NCBI GenBank assembly: GCA_934525845.1
Contig: CAKSZS010000039.1
Coordinates: 1-19,538 of the forward strand
Direction of reading: 5' to 3'
Source of the DNA: an uncultured Faecalibacterium sp.
GTDB lineage: Bacteria > Bacillota > Clostridia > Oscillospirales > Ruminococcaceae
DNA: 19,538 nucleotides
Shown: positions 12,352 to 19,538 of the stretch, piece by piece
How the letters are laid out: the number at the start of each line of letters is the position of its first letter
How positions within the stretch are numbered: position 1 is the stretch's first letter
Made by a program: the position numbers and the translations under genes
The notes under the pieces: model-generated
The model's input: the letters and a program-made list of their open reading frames with translations, nothing else
Told to the model about the DNA's origin: nothing
The model's database searches: none

Positions 12352-13008
12352 TCAAAGCACCTTTGCACCATTGGCCGTCAATTTGAACGCTGCCCCCAGC
12401 AGATCGGCAGCCCCGCGGCACATCAGCATCCGCTGCAGGAAGATCTCAAAATATTCGTACATACTGCAGATGTCAGTGTCGATCTGCAGGTTCAGCGAGA
12501 TGACCTTTTTCTCGGTGTTGATCTTCAAAGATTGGTCGGTCACGGCGTAGTTGACCCGGTCGTGGATGTCGAAGGATGCCTTGGGCTTTTCCCGCACACG
12601 GCTGCGGCGCACGTCGGTCTTGTCGCCGATGATGAGTGCCGCCGAGATGGGGTCCACGGCCCCGCCGGTGGATTCGTCGTGGTTGGAAATGGCCGACACG
12701 ATGGTGATGCGGTCCGGGATGCTCAGGTCATATTGCTTCAGAATTTCGTTGGCCAGCAGTCCGCCGTATTCGGCGTGGCGGCTGCGGTTGACGGCGTTGC
12801 CGATGTCGTGCAGATAGCCTGCGATCCGGGCAAGTTCAATGTCGTGCTCCGGATAGCCGAATTTTTTCAGGATGTGGGCGGCAGTCTCTGCCACCCGGAC
12901 ACAGTGGGCTTGTGAGTGGTCGGTATAGCCCAGCAGGCCCAGATTCTGGTTGCCCTTTTTCAGCAGCTCGTTGACTTCTTCGTTGTGCTTGATGTCTTTA
13001 TACGTCAT
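12352..13008 (-). CDS. HD-domain phosphohydrolase
   Basis: The 218-residue soluble protein carries an HD metal-dependent phosphohydrolase domain in its N-terminal two thirds: DHSQAHCVRVAETA (H31/H35), GYLHDIGN with the H67-D68 pair, RHAEYGGLLA (H78), NHDEST and IGDKTDVRRSR. Such proteins cleave phosphomonoesters or nucleotides; the substrate here is unknown. The C-terminal 60 residues (NLQIDTDICSMYEYFEIFLQRM) look like a small alpha/beta extension. GAGGA lies 9 bases before ATG 13006-13008. It is divergent from ppk with its own promoter, and nothing suggests damage. Confidence 0.9.
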   Translation of the reverse strand: MTYKDIKHNEEVNELLKKGNQNLGLLGYTDHSQAHCVRVAETAAHILKKFGYPEHDIELARIAGYLHDIGNAVNRSRHAEYGGLLANEILKQYDLSIPDRITIVSAISNHDESTGGAVDPISAALIIGDKTDVRRSRVREKPKASFDIHDRVNYAVTDQSLKINTEKKVISLNLQIDTDICSMYEYFEIFLQRMLMCRGAADLLGAAFKLTANGAKVL

Positions 13009-13051
13009 GGTGTTTGTTCCTCGATTCTCTTGTGAAAAGAAAGCAGTTATG

Positions 13052-13080
13052 ATTGTACGATCATTTCAAGGCGGCTGCAA
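13052..13080 (-). promoter_or_regulatory. Promoter of the HD phosphohydrolase gene
   Basis: On the minus strand TTGCAG (13080-13075) and TACAAT (13057-13052) are 17 bases apart, about 45 bases before the start codon. Confidence 0.65.
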
Positions 13081-13163
13081 TCAAATTGCAGTAAAATTTG
13101 TGTGCGGAAGCGATTTTACATCTTTCTGACAAATCCCCGATTTTTGATTTTACGTTTGCGCAG

Positions 13164-13171
13164 TACAATAA
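13164..13171 (+). promoter_or_regulatory. -10 region of the ppk promoter
   Basis: TACAAT followed by AAAAG lies about 60 bases before the ppk start. The -35 position is only T-rich (TTTTTG/TTTTGA), so the promoter may need an activator. Position of the hexamer is approximate to a few bases. Confidence 0.45.
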
Positions 13172-13228
13172 AAGCGTTTGCATATGCAGGCATTTGAATT
13201 TTTTGTCAGGGGAAAAGGAAAGAGAACG

Positions 13229-15295
13229 ATGGAAAATACCTATCATTGCTATGCCAACCGTGAGCTTTCGTGGCTGCGGTTCAACGAACGGGTTCTGGAG
13301 GAAGCAGAGGACACCCGTCTGCCGCTGTGCGAGCGGCTGAGCTTTTTGTCGATTTTCCAGAGCAATCTGGATGAATTTTTCATGGTGCGCATCGGAAGCC
13401 TGCAAGATCAGATGCTTCTGGACAAGAACGCACGGGAAAACAAGACGAACATGACCAGCGGCGAGCAGATTGAGGCCGTGTTGGCTTCTACCCATAAGCT
13501 GACAGCTCGCCGCGATGCCGCTTACAACGGCCTGCTGGAGCAGCTGGCAGAGCAGGGGATTCGGTTGCTGGACTTTGCCCACATGGAAGAAGAAAGCCGC
13601 GCGGAGCTGGAAAAGCTGTTCCGACAGGATTATCTGCCGCTGCTGTCCAGCTTCATCGTCAGCAAAAAGCAGGCATTTCCGTTCCTGAAAAACAAGGGCA
13701 TTTATGCCGTTGCGGTGCTGAGCACCAAGGCGGAGAAAAAGAAGATCGGCATCGTGCCCTGCGGCAGCGAGATCTTCCCCCGGCTGGTGCCGGTGCCGGG
13801 CCGTACCGGCTGCTTTATCCTGTCGGAGGAGCTGATCCTGCACTTCCTGCCCCTGCTCTACAAGGGCTATAAGGTCACCAGCAAAACGCTGGCCCGCATC
13901 ACCCGCAATGCGGATATTGACGCCGACCTGATCTATGACGAGGACCTGAACTACCGGGACCACATGGCCGAAGTGGTGAAGAAGCGCAAAAAGCTGGCTC
14001 CCGTTCGTCTGGAACTGAGCCGGGAGATCGACGAAGAGATCATCCAATCCCTGTGCAAAAATCTGAAACTGGACCCCAAGCGGGTGTTTGAATACGATTC
14101 TCCGCTGGACCACTCCTTCCTGTTCCAGATCGAGGATCAGCTGCGCAGTCACACCGACCTGTTTTTTGCGCCCCGCCACCCGCAGCCCAGCCCCACACTG
14201 GACGAGCGCAAACCCATCATCCCGCAGATCATGCAGGAGGACAAGCTGCTCCACTATCCGTATGAGAGTATCCGTCCCTTCCTGCAACTGCTGCATGAGG
14301 CTGCCTGTGACCCGGATGTGGTCTCCATCAAGATGACCCTGTACCGTTTGGCCAACCACAGCAAGGTGGTGGATGCACTGGTGGAAGCCGCCGAAAACGG
14401 CAAGCAGGTGGATGTTCTGGTGGAGCTGAAAGCGCGCTTTGACGAGGAAAACAACATCGAGTGGTCCCGTCTGCTGGAGCGTGCCGGCTGTCATGTGGTG
14501 TATGGCATCGAAGGGCTGAAGGTCCACTCCAAGCTCTGCCTGATCACCCGCAAAACGAAGAAGGGCATTTCCTTTATCACCCAGATCGGCACCGGCAACT
14601 ACAACGAAAAGACCAGCCGCCTGTACACCGACCTTTCCTTCCTGACCGCGTCCAGGGAGATCGGTCTGGAAGCCACCGAAGTGTTCCGTGCACTGGATCA
14701 GGGCGAAACAGTGGATTCGGTCAAGAATCTGCTGGTGGCACCCCACTGCCTGCAGAACCGCCTGCTGAATCAGATCGACGGTGAGATCGAAGCTGCTGCC
14801 CGCGGCGAGGGCGGCTACATCGGCATTAAGATCAACAGCCTGACCGATAAAGTGCTCATTAACAAGCTCATTGAGGCAAGTCAGGCCGGTGTCCACATCG
14901 ATATGGTGGTGCGCGGCATCTGCTGCCTGCGGGCCGGTGTTCCGGATGAGACCGAGAATATCCACATCATCAGCATTGTGGGCCGCTATTTGGAACACTC
15001 CCGCATTTACATCTTCGGGCGGGGAGCGCGTGCCCGGTATTACATCGGCTCGGCCGACTGGATGACCCGCTCCACCCTCCGCCGCGTGGAGATCGCAGCG
15101 CCGGTCACGGCTCCGGCGCTGAAAGCGCGGCTGCAGCACATCTTTGATACGATGCTGGCCGATAACTGCAACGCCCGCGTGCAGCAGCCGGACGGCAGCT
15201 ATGTCCGCCGGATGCCCGGTGCCGATGCTGTGGATTGTCAGGCACAGTTCTATGAGGAAGCCTATCAGGCCAATGTGCACTCCAGCCTGAAATAA
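13229..15295 (+). CDS. ppk: Polyphosphate kinase 1
   Basis: This 688-residue enzyme reversibly makes inorganic polyphosphate from ATP. The N-terminus (NRELSWLRFNERVLEEAED) is diagnostic. The autophosphorylated histidine is H433 in EGLKVHSKLCLITRK, and the second active-site histidine is H590 in RYLEHSRIYIFG. Other landmarks are the FQIEDQL/DLFFAPRHPQ head region, IRPFLQLLHEAACDPDVVSIKMTLYRLA and IGTGNYNEKTSRLYTDLSF. Length is normal for PPK1 (about 690-720). ATG 13229 is chosen because an AAGGAAAG ribosome site precedes it and the family N-terminus starts there; an upstream in-frame ATG at 13178 only adds unrelated residues. It is divergent from the HD hydrolase gene. No exopolyphosphatase gene is present. 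Confidence 0.97.
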   Translation: MENTYHCYANRELSWLRFNERVLEEAEDTRLPLCERLSFLSIFQSNLDEFFMVRIGSLQDQMLLDKNARENKTNMTSGEQIEAVLASTHKLTARRDAAYNGLLEQLAEQGIRLLDFAHMEEESRAELEKLFRQDYLPLLSSFIVSKKQAFPFLKNKGIYAVAVLSTKAEKKKIGIVPCGSEIFPRLVPVPGRTGCFILSEELILHFLPLLYKGYKVTSKTLARITRNADIDADLIYDEDLNYRDHMAEVVKKRKKLAPVRLELSREIDEEIIQSLCKNLKLDPKRVFEYDSPLDHSFLFQIEDQLRSHTDLFFAPRHPQPSPTLDERKPIIPQIMQEDKLLHYPYESIRPFLQLLHEAACDPDVVSIKMTLYRLANHSKVVDALVEAAENGKQVDVLVELKARFDEENNIEWSRLLERAGCHVVYGIEGLKVHSKLCLITRKTKKGISFITQIGTGNYNEKTSRLYTDLSFLTASREIGLEATEVFRALDQGETVDSVKNLLVAPHCLQNRLLNQIDGEIEAAARGEGGYIGIKINSLTDKVLINKLIEASQAGVHIDMVVRGICCLRAGVPDETENIHIISIVGRYLEHSRIYIFGRGARARYYIGSADWMTRSTLRRVEIAAPVTAPALKARLQHIFDTMLADNCNARVQQPDGSYVRRMPGADAVDCQAQFYEEAYQANVHSSLK

Positions 15296-15410
15296 GCTGC
15301 ACCCGGATTTCACAGGAGGACAACACCTCTGCTCAAACCGTTCTGGAACGGTGGCCCTCACGCGGTCCTCGGCAGCTTCTCCGGAAGCGGCGGGATGCGC
15401 ATCCTCCCCC
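15296..15410. other. Intergenic leftover after ppk with an orphan ribosome site
   Basis: CACAGGAGGACAACACC at about 15310-15327 is an excellent ribosome-binding sequence but no start codon follows. The 80 bases after it carry no recognisable protein in any frame. A small gene after ppk may have been deleted, leaving its ribosome site. Confidence 0.4.
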
Positions 15411-15458
15411 AAGAGACCCCGGCCCCCTGCAAGACAGGGAAGGCCGGGGTCTCTTTTT
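15411..15458 (+). terminator. Strong terminator downstream of ppk
   Basis: Perfect arms AAGAGACCCCGGCC (15411-15424) and GGCCGGGGTCTCTT (15442-15455) are followed by TTT. Confidence 0.92.
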
Positions 15459-15504
15459 AGTCCGGCTTAGATTTCCGGCTTTCTTGCTTTTGGCGCGGGA
15501 TATC

Positions 15505-15533
15505 TTGTGGCGGCGGGTCGAATTCGCTATAAT
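15505..15533 (+). promoter_or_regulatory. Promoter in front of the histidine kinase stub
   Basis: -35 TTGTGG (15505-15510), a 17-base spacer and consensus -10 TATAAT (15528-15533). The ATP-binding motif of a histidine kinase begins only 7 bases after the -10, so this promoter has been joined to the middle of a gene. Confidence 0.75.
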
Positions 15534-15540
15534 AAAGCGG

Positions 15541-15780
15541 GATAACGGCTGCGGCATGACGCAGGAACAGATCACGCAGATCCTGCATGGGCGCACCCGG
15601 GCCGCCGACGACAACACCAGCATCGGACTGGAAAATGTGCTGGCCCGCATCCGCCTGAACTTTGGCGGAAAAGCGAAGATGGAAATTGAGAGCGAGCCGG
15701 GGCGGTACACCCAGACCACCATCCGGCTGCCCTGGACAGAGGAGGAACAAGCGGATGATACGGACCCTGATCGTGGATGA
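15541..15780 (+). pseudogene. Sensor histidine kinase C-terminal stub (YesM/LytS-type HATPase)
   Basis: The open frame from 15541 reads DNGCGMTQEQITQIL (the ATP-binding G1 box), then SIGLENVLARIRLNFGGKAKMEIESEPGRYTQTTIRLPW. This is the last third of a His-kinase ATPase domain of the YesM type that usually partners an AraC-type response regulator. The sensor part, the HisKA-like histidine region and the N box are missing. No start codon or ribosome site precedes the motif; a promoter abuts it. The stop overlaps the response-regulator start by 26 bases, as in an original operon. It cannot signal. Confidence 0.85.
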
Positions 15781-16273
15781 CGAAACGCTGGTGCCCACCT
15801 TCGTCACGGAGATCGCCCGCTTCAAGATCATCAACGGCCTGGGTCTGTACAACACCCTGGGCGCACCCATCGTGATCTATGTGGCCTCCGACCTGATGCA
15901 GCTGTACATTTACCGGCAGTTCATCTCCACCATCCCGCCCTCTCTGGACGAAAGCGCCCTGCTGGACGGCTGCAGCTACTTCGGCGTGTTCAGCCGCATC
16001 ATCTTCCCGCTGCTGGCCCCGGCGACCGCAACGGTGGTCATCATCAAGGCCATCACCATCATCAACGATATGTACATCCCGTACTTGTATATGCCCAAGA
16101 ACAAGCTGCGCACCCTGACCACCTTCCGGATGGATTACGCCAATGCCCAGCAGGGTTCGTGGCAGACCCTGGCGGCCGGCATCATCGTCATCATGCTGCC
16201 CACCATCCTCATCTATGTGTTCTTCCAGCGGTACATTCTGGCTGGCATCGCCGCCGGTGCGGTGAAAGAATAA
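15755..16273 (+). pseudogene. Chimera: response-regulator N-terminus fused in frame to a sugar ABC permease C-terminus (MalG type)
   Basis: ATG 15755, behind GGAGGAACAAG, encodes MIRTLIVDDETLV, the first strand and acidic pocket of a response-regulator receiver. After residue 13 it continues directly as a MalG/AraQ-like permease: FVTEIARFKIINGLGLYNTLGAPIVIYVASDL, then the ATPase-docking EAA-type loop ESALLDGCSYFGVFSRIIFPLLAP, and membrane segments to the end QRYILAGIAAGAVKE. Only about 160 permease residues (normally about 280) remain and receiver function is lost. One deletion seems to have removed most of the regulator, probably a binding protein and first permease, and half of this permease. 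The 172-residue product could be translated, but stable membrane function is unlikely. A beta-galactosidase follows, so the lost system probably imported lactose or galacto-oligosaccharides. Confidence 0.85.
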
Positions 16274-16284
16274 CTGCAATTTTC

Positions 16285-16320
16285 CAGAAAAACAGTCGTT
16301 TTTGTACGGCTGTTTTTCTG
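16285..16320 (+). terminator. Hairpin between permease remnant and beta-galactosidase gene
   Basis: Arms CAGAAAAACAG (16285-16295) and CTGTTTTTCTG (16310-16320) pair perfectly. The T-run lies inside the 3' arm, so efficiency is uncertain; it overlaps the -35 area of the next promoter. Confidence 0.65.
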
Positions 16321-16328
16321 TTCCAGTG

Positions 16329-16337
16329 TGCTATAAT
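16329..16337 (+). promoter_or_regulatory. Extended -10 promoter of the beta-galactosidase gene
   Basis: TGC-TATAAT (TATAAT at 16332-16337) lies about 40 bases before the ATG. The -35 region is poor and overlaps the upstream hairpin, so the TG extension is probably important. Confidence 0.75.
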
Positions 16338-16377
16338 AGGGCCAACATCACCCACAACTGTTTGAGAGGTAACTGCT

Positions 16378-19300
16378 ATGCCTTTGCTTAAACCCATGAC
16401 CCCCGCTTTGCTGGCGGACCCGGAAATTTTTCAGCAGAACCGTCTGCCTGCCCACGCCTGGTTTGCCGACCAGACCAGCCCGGACAAGCCCCTGACCGTC
16501 TCGCTGGACGGCGAGTGGAACTTCCGCTATGCGGAAAACTTGACCGCCCCCTTTACCGACTGGGACACCCTGACCGTACCCGGCCTTATCCAGCTCCAAA
16601 GCCTGCACAAGCCCGGCCAGCCCTACGGGGCACCCCATTACGTCAACACGCAGTACCCCTGGGACGGCCACGAAAAGCTGCACCCGGGCCAGATCCCGCA
16701 GGACTACAACCCCATCGGCGAGTACCGCCGCACCTTTACCCTGCCGGAAAGCTGGGACAACTGCTATCTCCGCCTGAACGGCGCCGACAGCGCTGCCGCC
16801 GTCTGGTGCAACGGCACCTTCATCGGCTACAGCGAGGATACCTTTACCCCGGCGGAATTTGACATGACCGAAGCCGTCCAGCCCGGCGAAAACGAACTGA
16901 CCGTGCAGGTCTGCCGTTTCTCGTCCGGCAGCTGGCTGGAAGATCAGGACTTCTGGCGGATGAGCGGCCTGTTCCGCTCGGTGGAGCTGTTCACCAAGCC
17001 GGAGATCCACCTGGAAGACGCTTTTGTCAAGCAGGACTTTGCCCCGGACTTTTCCAGCGTAAAGGTCACCTTTGACTGCAAGGTCAGCGGTGCGGGCCGG
17101 GTGTCTGTGGTGTTCAACGGACAGGAACAGGCTGCCGAGGTGGGGGAACCAGCCGAGTACGAAAGCGGTGTGGTATTCGGCAAAGGCGAAGCCGACCCCG
17201 ATGTGGAGCCGGACGTGCAGGATGTTTCCTTCGCTTTTACCGTGGAGCATCCCGCCCTGTGGAGCGCCGAAGCGCCGAATCTTTACGACGCCGAAATTGC
17301 CCTGCTGCAGGAGGGCGGCTTGGTGGAGCACACCGGCCTGAAAGTCGGCCTGCGCAAGTTTGAGCTGAAGAACAAGCAGATGCTGCTCAACGGCAGGCGC
17401 ATCGTGTTCAAAGGCGTCAACCGCCATGAGTGGAGCTGCAAGACCGGGCGCACCGTCTCCCACGAAGAAATGCTCTGGGACGTGCAGAACCTCAAGGCCC
17501 ACAACGTCAACGCGGTGCGCACCAGCCATTACCCCAACGACCCGTATTTCCTGCAATTGTGTGATGAGTACGGCCTGTATGTCATCGGGGAAACCAATCT
17601 GGAGACCCACGGCACCTGGCAGAAGCTGGGGGCAGACGGCTCCGACGCGTGGACCCTGCCCGGGGCACGCCCCGAGTGGCGGGACAATGTGCTGGCCCGC
17701 GCGGAAGCCATGCTGGAACGGGATAAGAATCACCCGGCGATCCTGATCTGGTCCTGCGGCAACGAGAGCCACGGCGGTAAAACGCTCTGGGAGATGAGCG
17801 AGTATTTCCGCAAAACCGATCCCAGCCGTCTGGTGCACTACGAGGGCATCTTCTGGAACCGGGAATATCCCGACACCTCCGACATGGAGAGCCAGATGTA
17901 CACCCCGGTGGCCGACATCCAAAAGTTCCTGGCGGCGCACCCGGAAAAGCCCTTTATCATGTGCGAATACAGCCACGCCATGGGCAACAGCTGCGGCGGC
18001 ATCACCAACTACACGGAGTATGCCTACGAAGAGCCGCTGTATCAGGGCGGTTTTATCTGGGAGTACATCGACCATGGCATCGAAGTGACCGGCCCGGACG
18101 GCAAGCCCAGCTTTGCCTACGGCGGTGACTTCGGCGACCGCCCCACCGACCGGGAATTCTGCATTGACGGTCTGGTCCTGCCCGACCGCCGCAACACCCC
18201 GAAGATGGACGCGGTGAAAGCCGCCTATGCCCCGGTAAAGATCACCCTGACCGACACGGAAGCAATCATTGAGAACCGCACGCTTTTTACGGATTTGAGT
18301 GCTTATGATTTCGTGTTTGCCACCTCTGTCAACGGCAAGCCGGAACGCAGAGCCGCGCTGCGGATCAACGGCAAGCCCGGTGAGACCGTGAAGGTTCCGT
18401 TCCCGTTTGCCCTGCCGGAGACGGGACTGGCCTGCATGACGGTCACCGCCGTTCAGCGGGATGCCAAACCCGGTGTGCCCGCCGGATACGAAGCAGCCTT
18501 CGGGCAGGTGTGGCACAAGCACACGGAGGCCCGGCTGACCGTTCCCGCCCCGGAGCTGGTGGAAATGGACTGCAACATCGGTGTGAAGGGCGAAGGCTTC
18601 GAGTACATCTTTGGCCGGGGCAAGGGCCTGGTGTCCATCCGGTACGATGGCGTGCAGCTGCTGGACGATACCGTCCGCCCCAACTTCTGGCGTGCGCCCA
18701 CCAACAACGATGACGGCTGTGCCGAACCCTTTGCATTTGCCTTCTGGAAAACGGCGGGTCTGTATGCCCGGTGCGATACGCTGATTGCCGAACAGTCCGG
18801 CGCAGTTGTCACGGTTCATGCAGTCTACACCCTGCCGGACGGCCGGAAGCTGCCCATCGATTTTGCAGTTGACGGCACGGGCCGCTGTGAGGTCACCATG
18901 ACCTGGCAGAGCGAAAAAACAGAGCTGCCGGAATTCGGCCTGCTGCTGCCCCTGCGCCGGGAACTGACGGACGTTTCCTACCTCGGCCTTGGCCCCAACG
19001 AGACGGTGGCCGACCGTACCGCCGGCGGCAAGCTGGGTGCCTGGTCTTACAGCATCCGGGCGGATTTTGCCCGCTACAGCCCGGTCTGCCCGCAGGAGTG
19101 CGGCAGCCGCACCGGCGTGTATCGTGCAGACGTGACCGGCAGCGTTCCGGGCATTGCGTTCGGCAGTGAGACCGGCATGACCTTCTCGGCCCTGCCCTAC
19201 ACGCCCCATGAGCTGGAAAACGCCCGCCACTTCTACGAGCTGCCCCGGGATGACAACAAAACCGTGGTGCGCTGTGCGGCGTTCCAGCGCGGCGTGGGCG

Positions 19301-19398
19301 GCGACAACAGCTGGGGTGCAAAGCCCCACGCAGACGCCTGCTTTGCGGTGGAAGAGGGAACGCAGTTCCGGTTTGTTTTTGGCAGGCCGGATGCTTGA
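16378..19398 (+). CDS. lacZ: Beta-galactosidase, GH2 family (LacZ type)
   Basis: The 1006-residue protein has the full LacZ domain order: an N-terminal jelly roll (DGEWNFRYAEN, then YVNTQYPWDG and IGEYRRTF), immunoglobulin-like domains, the TIM barrel from about residue 330 (GVNRHEW), and a C-terminal beta-sandwich domain 5 (from about residue 730, with TVRPNFWRAPTNND). The acid/base is E463 in WSCGNESHGG and the nucleophile E530 in FIMCEYSHAMGNS. There is no signal peptide, so it is cytoplasmic and needs imported lactose or galactosides. ATG 16378 follows GAGAGG. It has its own promoter and sits after a damaged two-component/ABC transporter locus, so its original transporter may no longer work. 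It is complete with normal length. Confidence 0.97.
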   Translation: MPLLKPMTPALLADPEIFQQNRLPAHAWFADQTSPDKPLTVSLDGEWNFRYAENLTAPFTDWDTLTVPGLIQLQSLHKPGQPYGAPHYVNTQYPWDGHEKLHPGQIPQDYNPIGEYRRTFTLPESWDNCYLRLNGADSAAAVWCNGTFIGYSEDTFTPAEFDMTEAVQPGENELTVQVCRFSSGSWLEDQDFWRMSGLFRSVELFTKPEIHLEDAFVKQDFAPDFSSVKVTFDCKVSGAGRVSVVFNGQEQAAEVGEPAEYESGVVFGKGEADPDVEPDVQDVSFAFTVEHPALWSAEAPNLYDAEIALLQEGGLVEHTGLKVGLRKFELKNKQMLLNGRRIVFKGVNRHEWSCKTGRTVSHEEMLWDVQNLKAHNVNAVRTSHYPNDPYFLQLCDEYGLYVIGETNLETHGTWQKLGADGSDAWTLPGARPEWRDNVLARAEAMLERDKNHPAILIWSCGNESHGGKTLWEMSEYFRKTDPSRLVHYEGIFWNREYPDTSDMESQMYTPVADIQKFLAAHPEKPFIMCEYSHAMGNSCGGITNYTEYAYEEPLYQGGFIWEYIDHGIEVTGPDGKPSFAYGGDFGDRPTDREFCIDGLVLPDRRNTPKMDAVKAAYAPVKITLTDTEAIIENRTLFTDLSAYDFVFATSVNGKPERRAALRINGKPGETVKVPFPFALPETGLACMTVTAVQRDAKPGVPAGYEAAFGQVWHKHTEARLTVPAPELVEMDCNIGVKGEGFEYIFGRGKGLVSIRYDGVQLLDDTVRPNFWRAPTNNDDGCAEPFAFAFWKTAGLYARCDTLIAEQSGAVVTVHAVYTLPDGRKLPIDFAVDGTGRCEVTMTWQSEKTELPEFGLLLPLRRELTDVSYLGLGPNETVADRTAGGKLGAWSYSIRADFARYSPVCPQECGSRTGVYRADVTGSVPGIAFGSETGMTFSALPYTPHELENARHFYELPRDDNKTVVRCAAFQRGVGGDNSWGAKPHADACFAVEEGTQFRFVFGRPDA

Positions 19399-19463
19399 AC
19401 GTGAACCGATTTTAGAACTTGGATAAAGAGAAACCTCCCTGCAGAAGTGTGTGCGGTGCCCAC

Positions 19464-19538
19464 TGAACAGGTCCGTAAAAAGTAGACAATAGACAAAAAG
19501 CCTCCCCGTGTAGGATAATAGAACTACACGAGGAGGTT
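19464..19538 (+). mobile_element. Probable left end of an insertion sequence (possibly IS3 family)
   Basis: From 19464 the sequence TGAACAGGTCCGTAAAAAG, then TAGACAATAGACAAAAAG, has the style of an IS3-family left end, which starts with TG. A promoter-like TAGACA (19490-19495), 18-base spacer and GATAAT (19514-19519) precede a GAGGAGG ribosome site at the window edge. No transposase codon is visible, so the family is inference. Confidence 0.45.
19499..19538 (+). promoter_or_regulatory. Hairpin sequestering a ribosome-binding site at the window edge
   Basis: Arm AGCCTCCCCGTGTAG (19499-19513) pairs with CTACACGAGGAGGTT (19524-19538) apart from one G-U pair and one mismatch. The second arm contains the GAGGAGG ribosome site. 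A transcript starting from the GATAAT promoter inside the loop would lack the first arm, so only read-through RNA would be silenced. Confidence 0.65.

Noticed and set aside
12311..12354. Small minus-strand ORF (MGMIWDFSNKLL) whose ATG overlaps the HD hydrolase stop
   Set aside because: Only 12 residues with no ribosome site; it could be the start of a deleted gene but cannot be supported.
13061..15412. 783-residue open frame on the minus strand opposite ppk
   Set aside because: It is a by-product of GC-rich third positions; composition is not protein-like and PPK1 on the plus strand is unambiguous.
16348..19329. 993-residue open frame on the minus strand opposite the beta-galactosidase
   Set aside because: Same reason: an antisense shadow without start signals or family features, while GH2 is complete.
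1..19538. CRISPR arrays, tRNA or rRNA genes
   Set aside because: No regularly spaced repeats, cloverleaf-like segments or rRNA-like sequence were seen on either strand.

Overview
The window looks like a chromosomal segment of a gut Firmicute of the Oscillospirales, most likely Faecalibacterium or a close relative. This is inferred from the gene content, the GC-rich third positions, strong AGGAGG-type ribosome binding sites and a lactose/maltose-oriented gene set; no rRNA or other taxonomic marker is present. No tRNA, rRNA or CRISPR array was seen.

Layout. 1-1700: the tail of an EEP-family phosphatase/nuclease-like protein, then malQ (4-alpha-glucanotransferase) and a strong terminator. 1743-3775: a MATE-type transporter (internally shortened) divergent from a LysR regulator, sharing a promoter region with a perfect palindrome. 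3894-4677: a TipA-like MerR regulator behind a classic 19-bp-spacer MerR promoter. 4741-5982: a GNAT stub, then a low-molecular-weight protein tyrosine phosphatase and a PTH2-type peptidyl-tRNA hydrolase in one operon. 6002-7359: an FMN-binding oxidase-like protein, an HxlR regulator stub joined to a GNAT gene, and an AT-richer stretch. 7495-9310: a frameshifted methyltransferase, an alpha/beta hydrolase on the minus strand, and an unrecognised gene remnant. 9321-10649: a sugar O-acetyltransferase, an HD-domain remnant and a Nudix hydrolase. 10668-12265: the tail of a lost LysR gene, then (minus strand) a small OadG-like protein and OadB, preceded by what I read as a yybP-ykoY-type (manganese) riboswitch with its own promoter and terminator. 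12352-15295: an HD phosphohydrolase divergent from polyphosphate kinase. 15505-19398: the remains of a two-component system and sugar ABC transporter, followed by a full-length GH2 beta-galactosidase. 19464-19538: the probable left end of an insertion sequence whose gene would start just outside the window.

Two themes stand out. First, many genes are broken in the same way: a promoter or 5' end is joined to the 3' part of the same or another gene. Examples are MATE, the GNAT stub, HxlR/GNAT, the 9194 fragment, the HD remnant, the LysR tail, the histidine kinase stub and the response-regulator/permease chimera. Intact housekeeping-type genes (malQ, ppk, GH2, oadB, PTP, PTH2) lie between them. 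This is either accelerated accessory-gene decay by deletion or an assembly problem; aligning reads and relatives would decide. Second, a manganese-type riboswitch in front of a sodium-pump decarboxylase beta subunit is an unexpected pairing.

Functionally, the intact parts suggest carbohydrate use (MalQ, GH2, sugar acetyltransferase), membrane ion energetics (OadB/OadG), stress and phosphate storage (PPK), and a set of one-component regulators with drug or redox targets.
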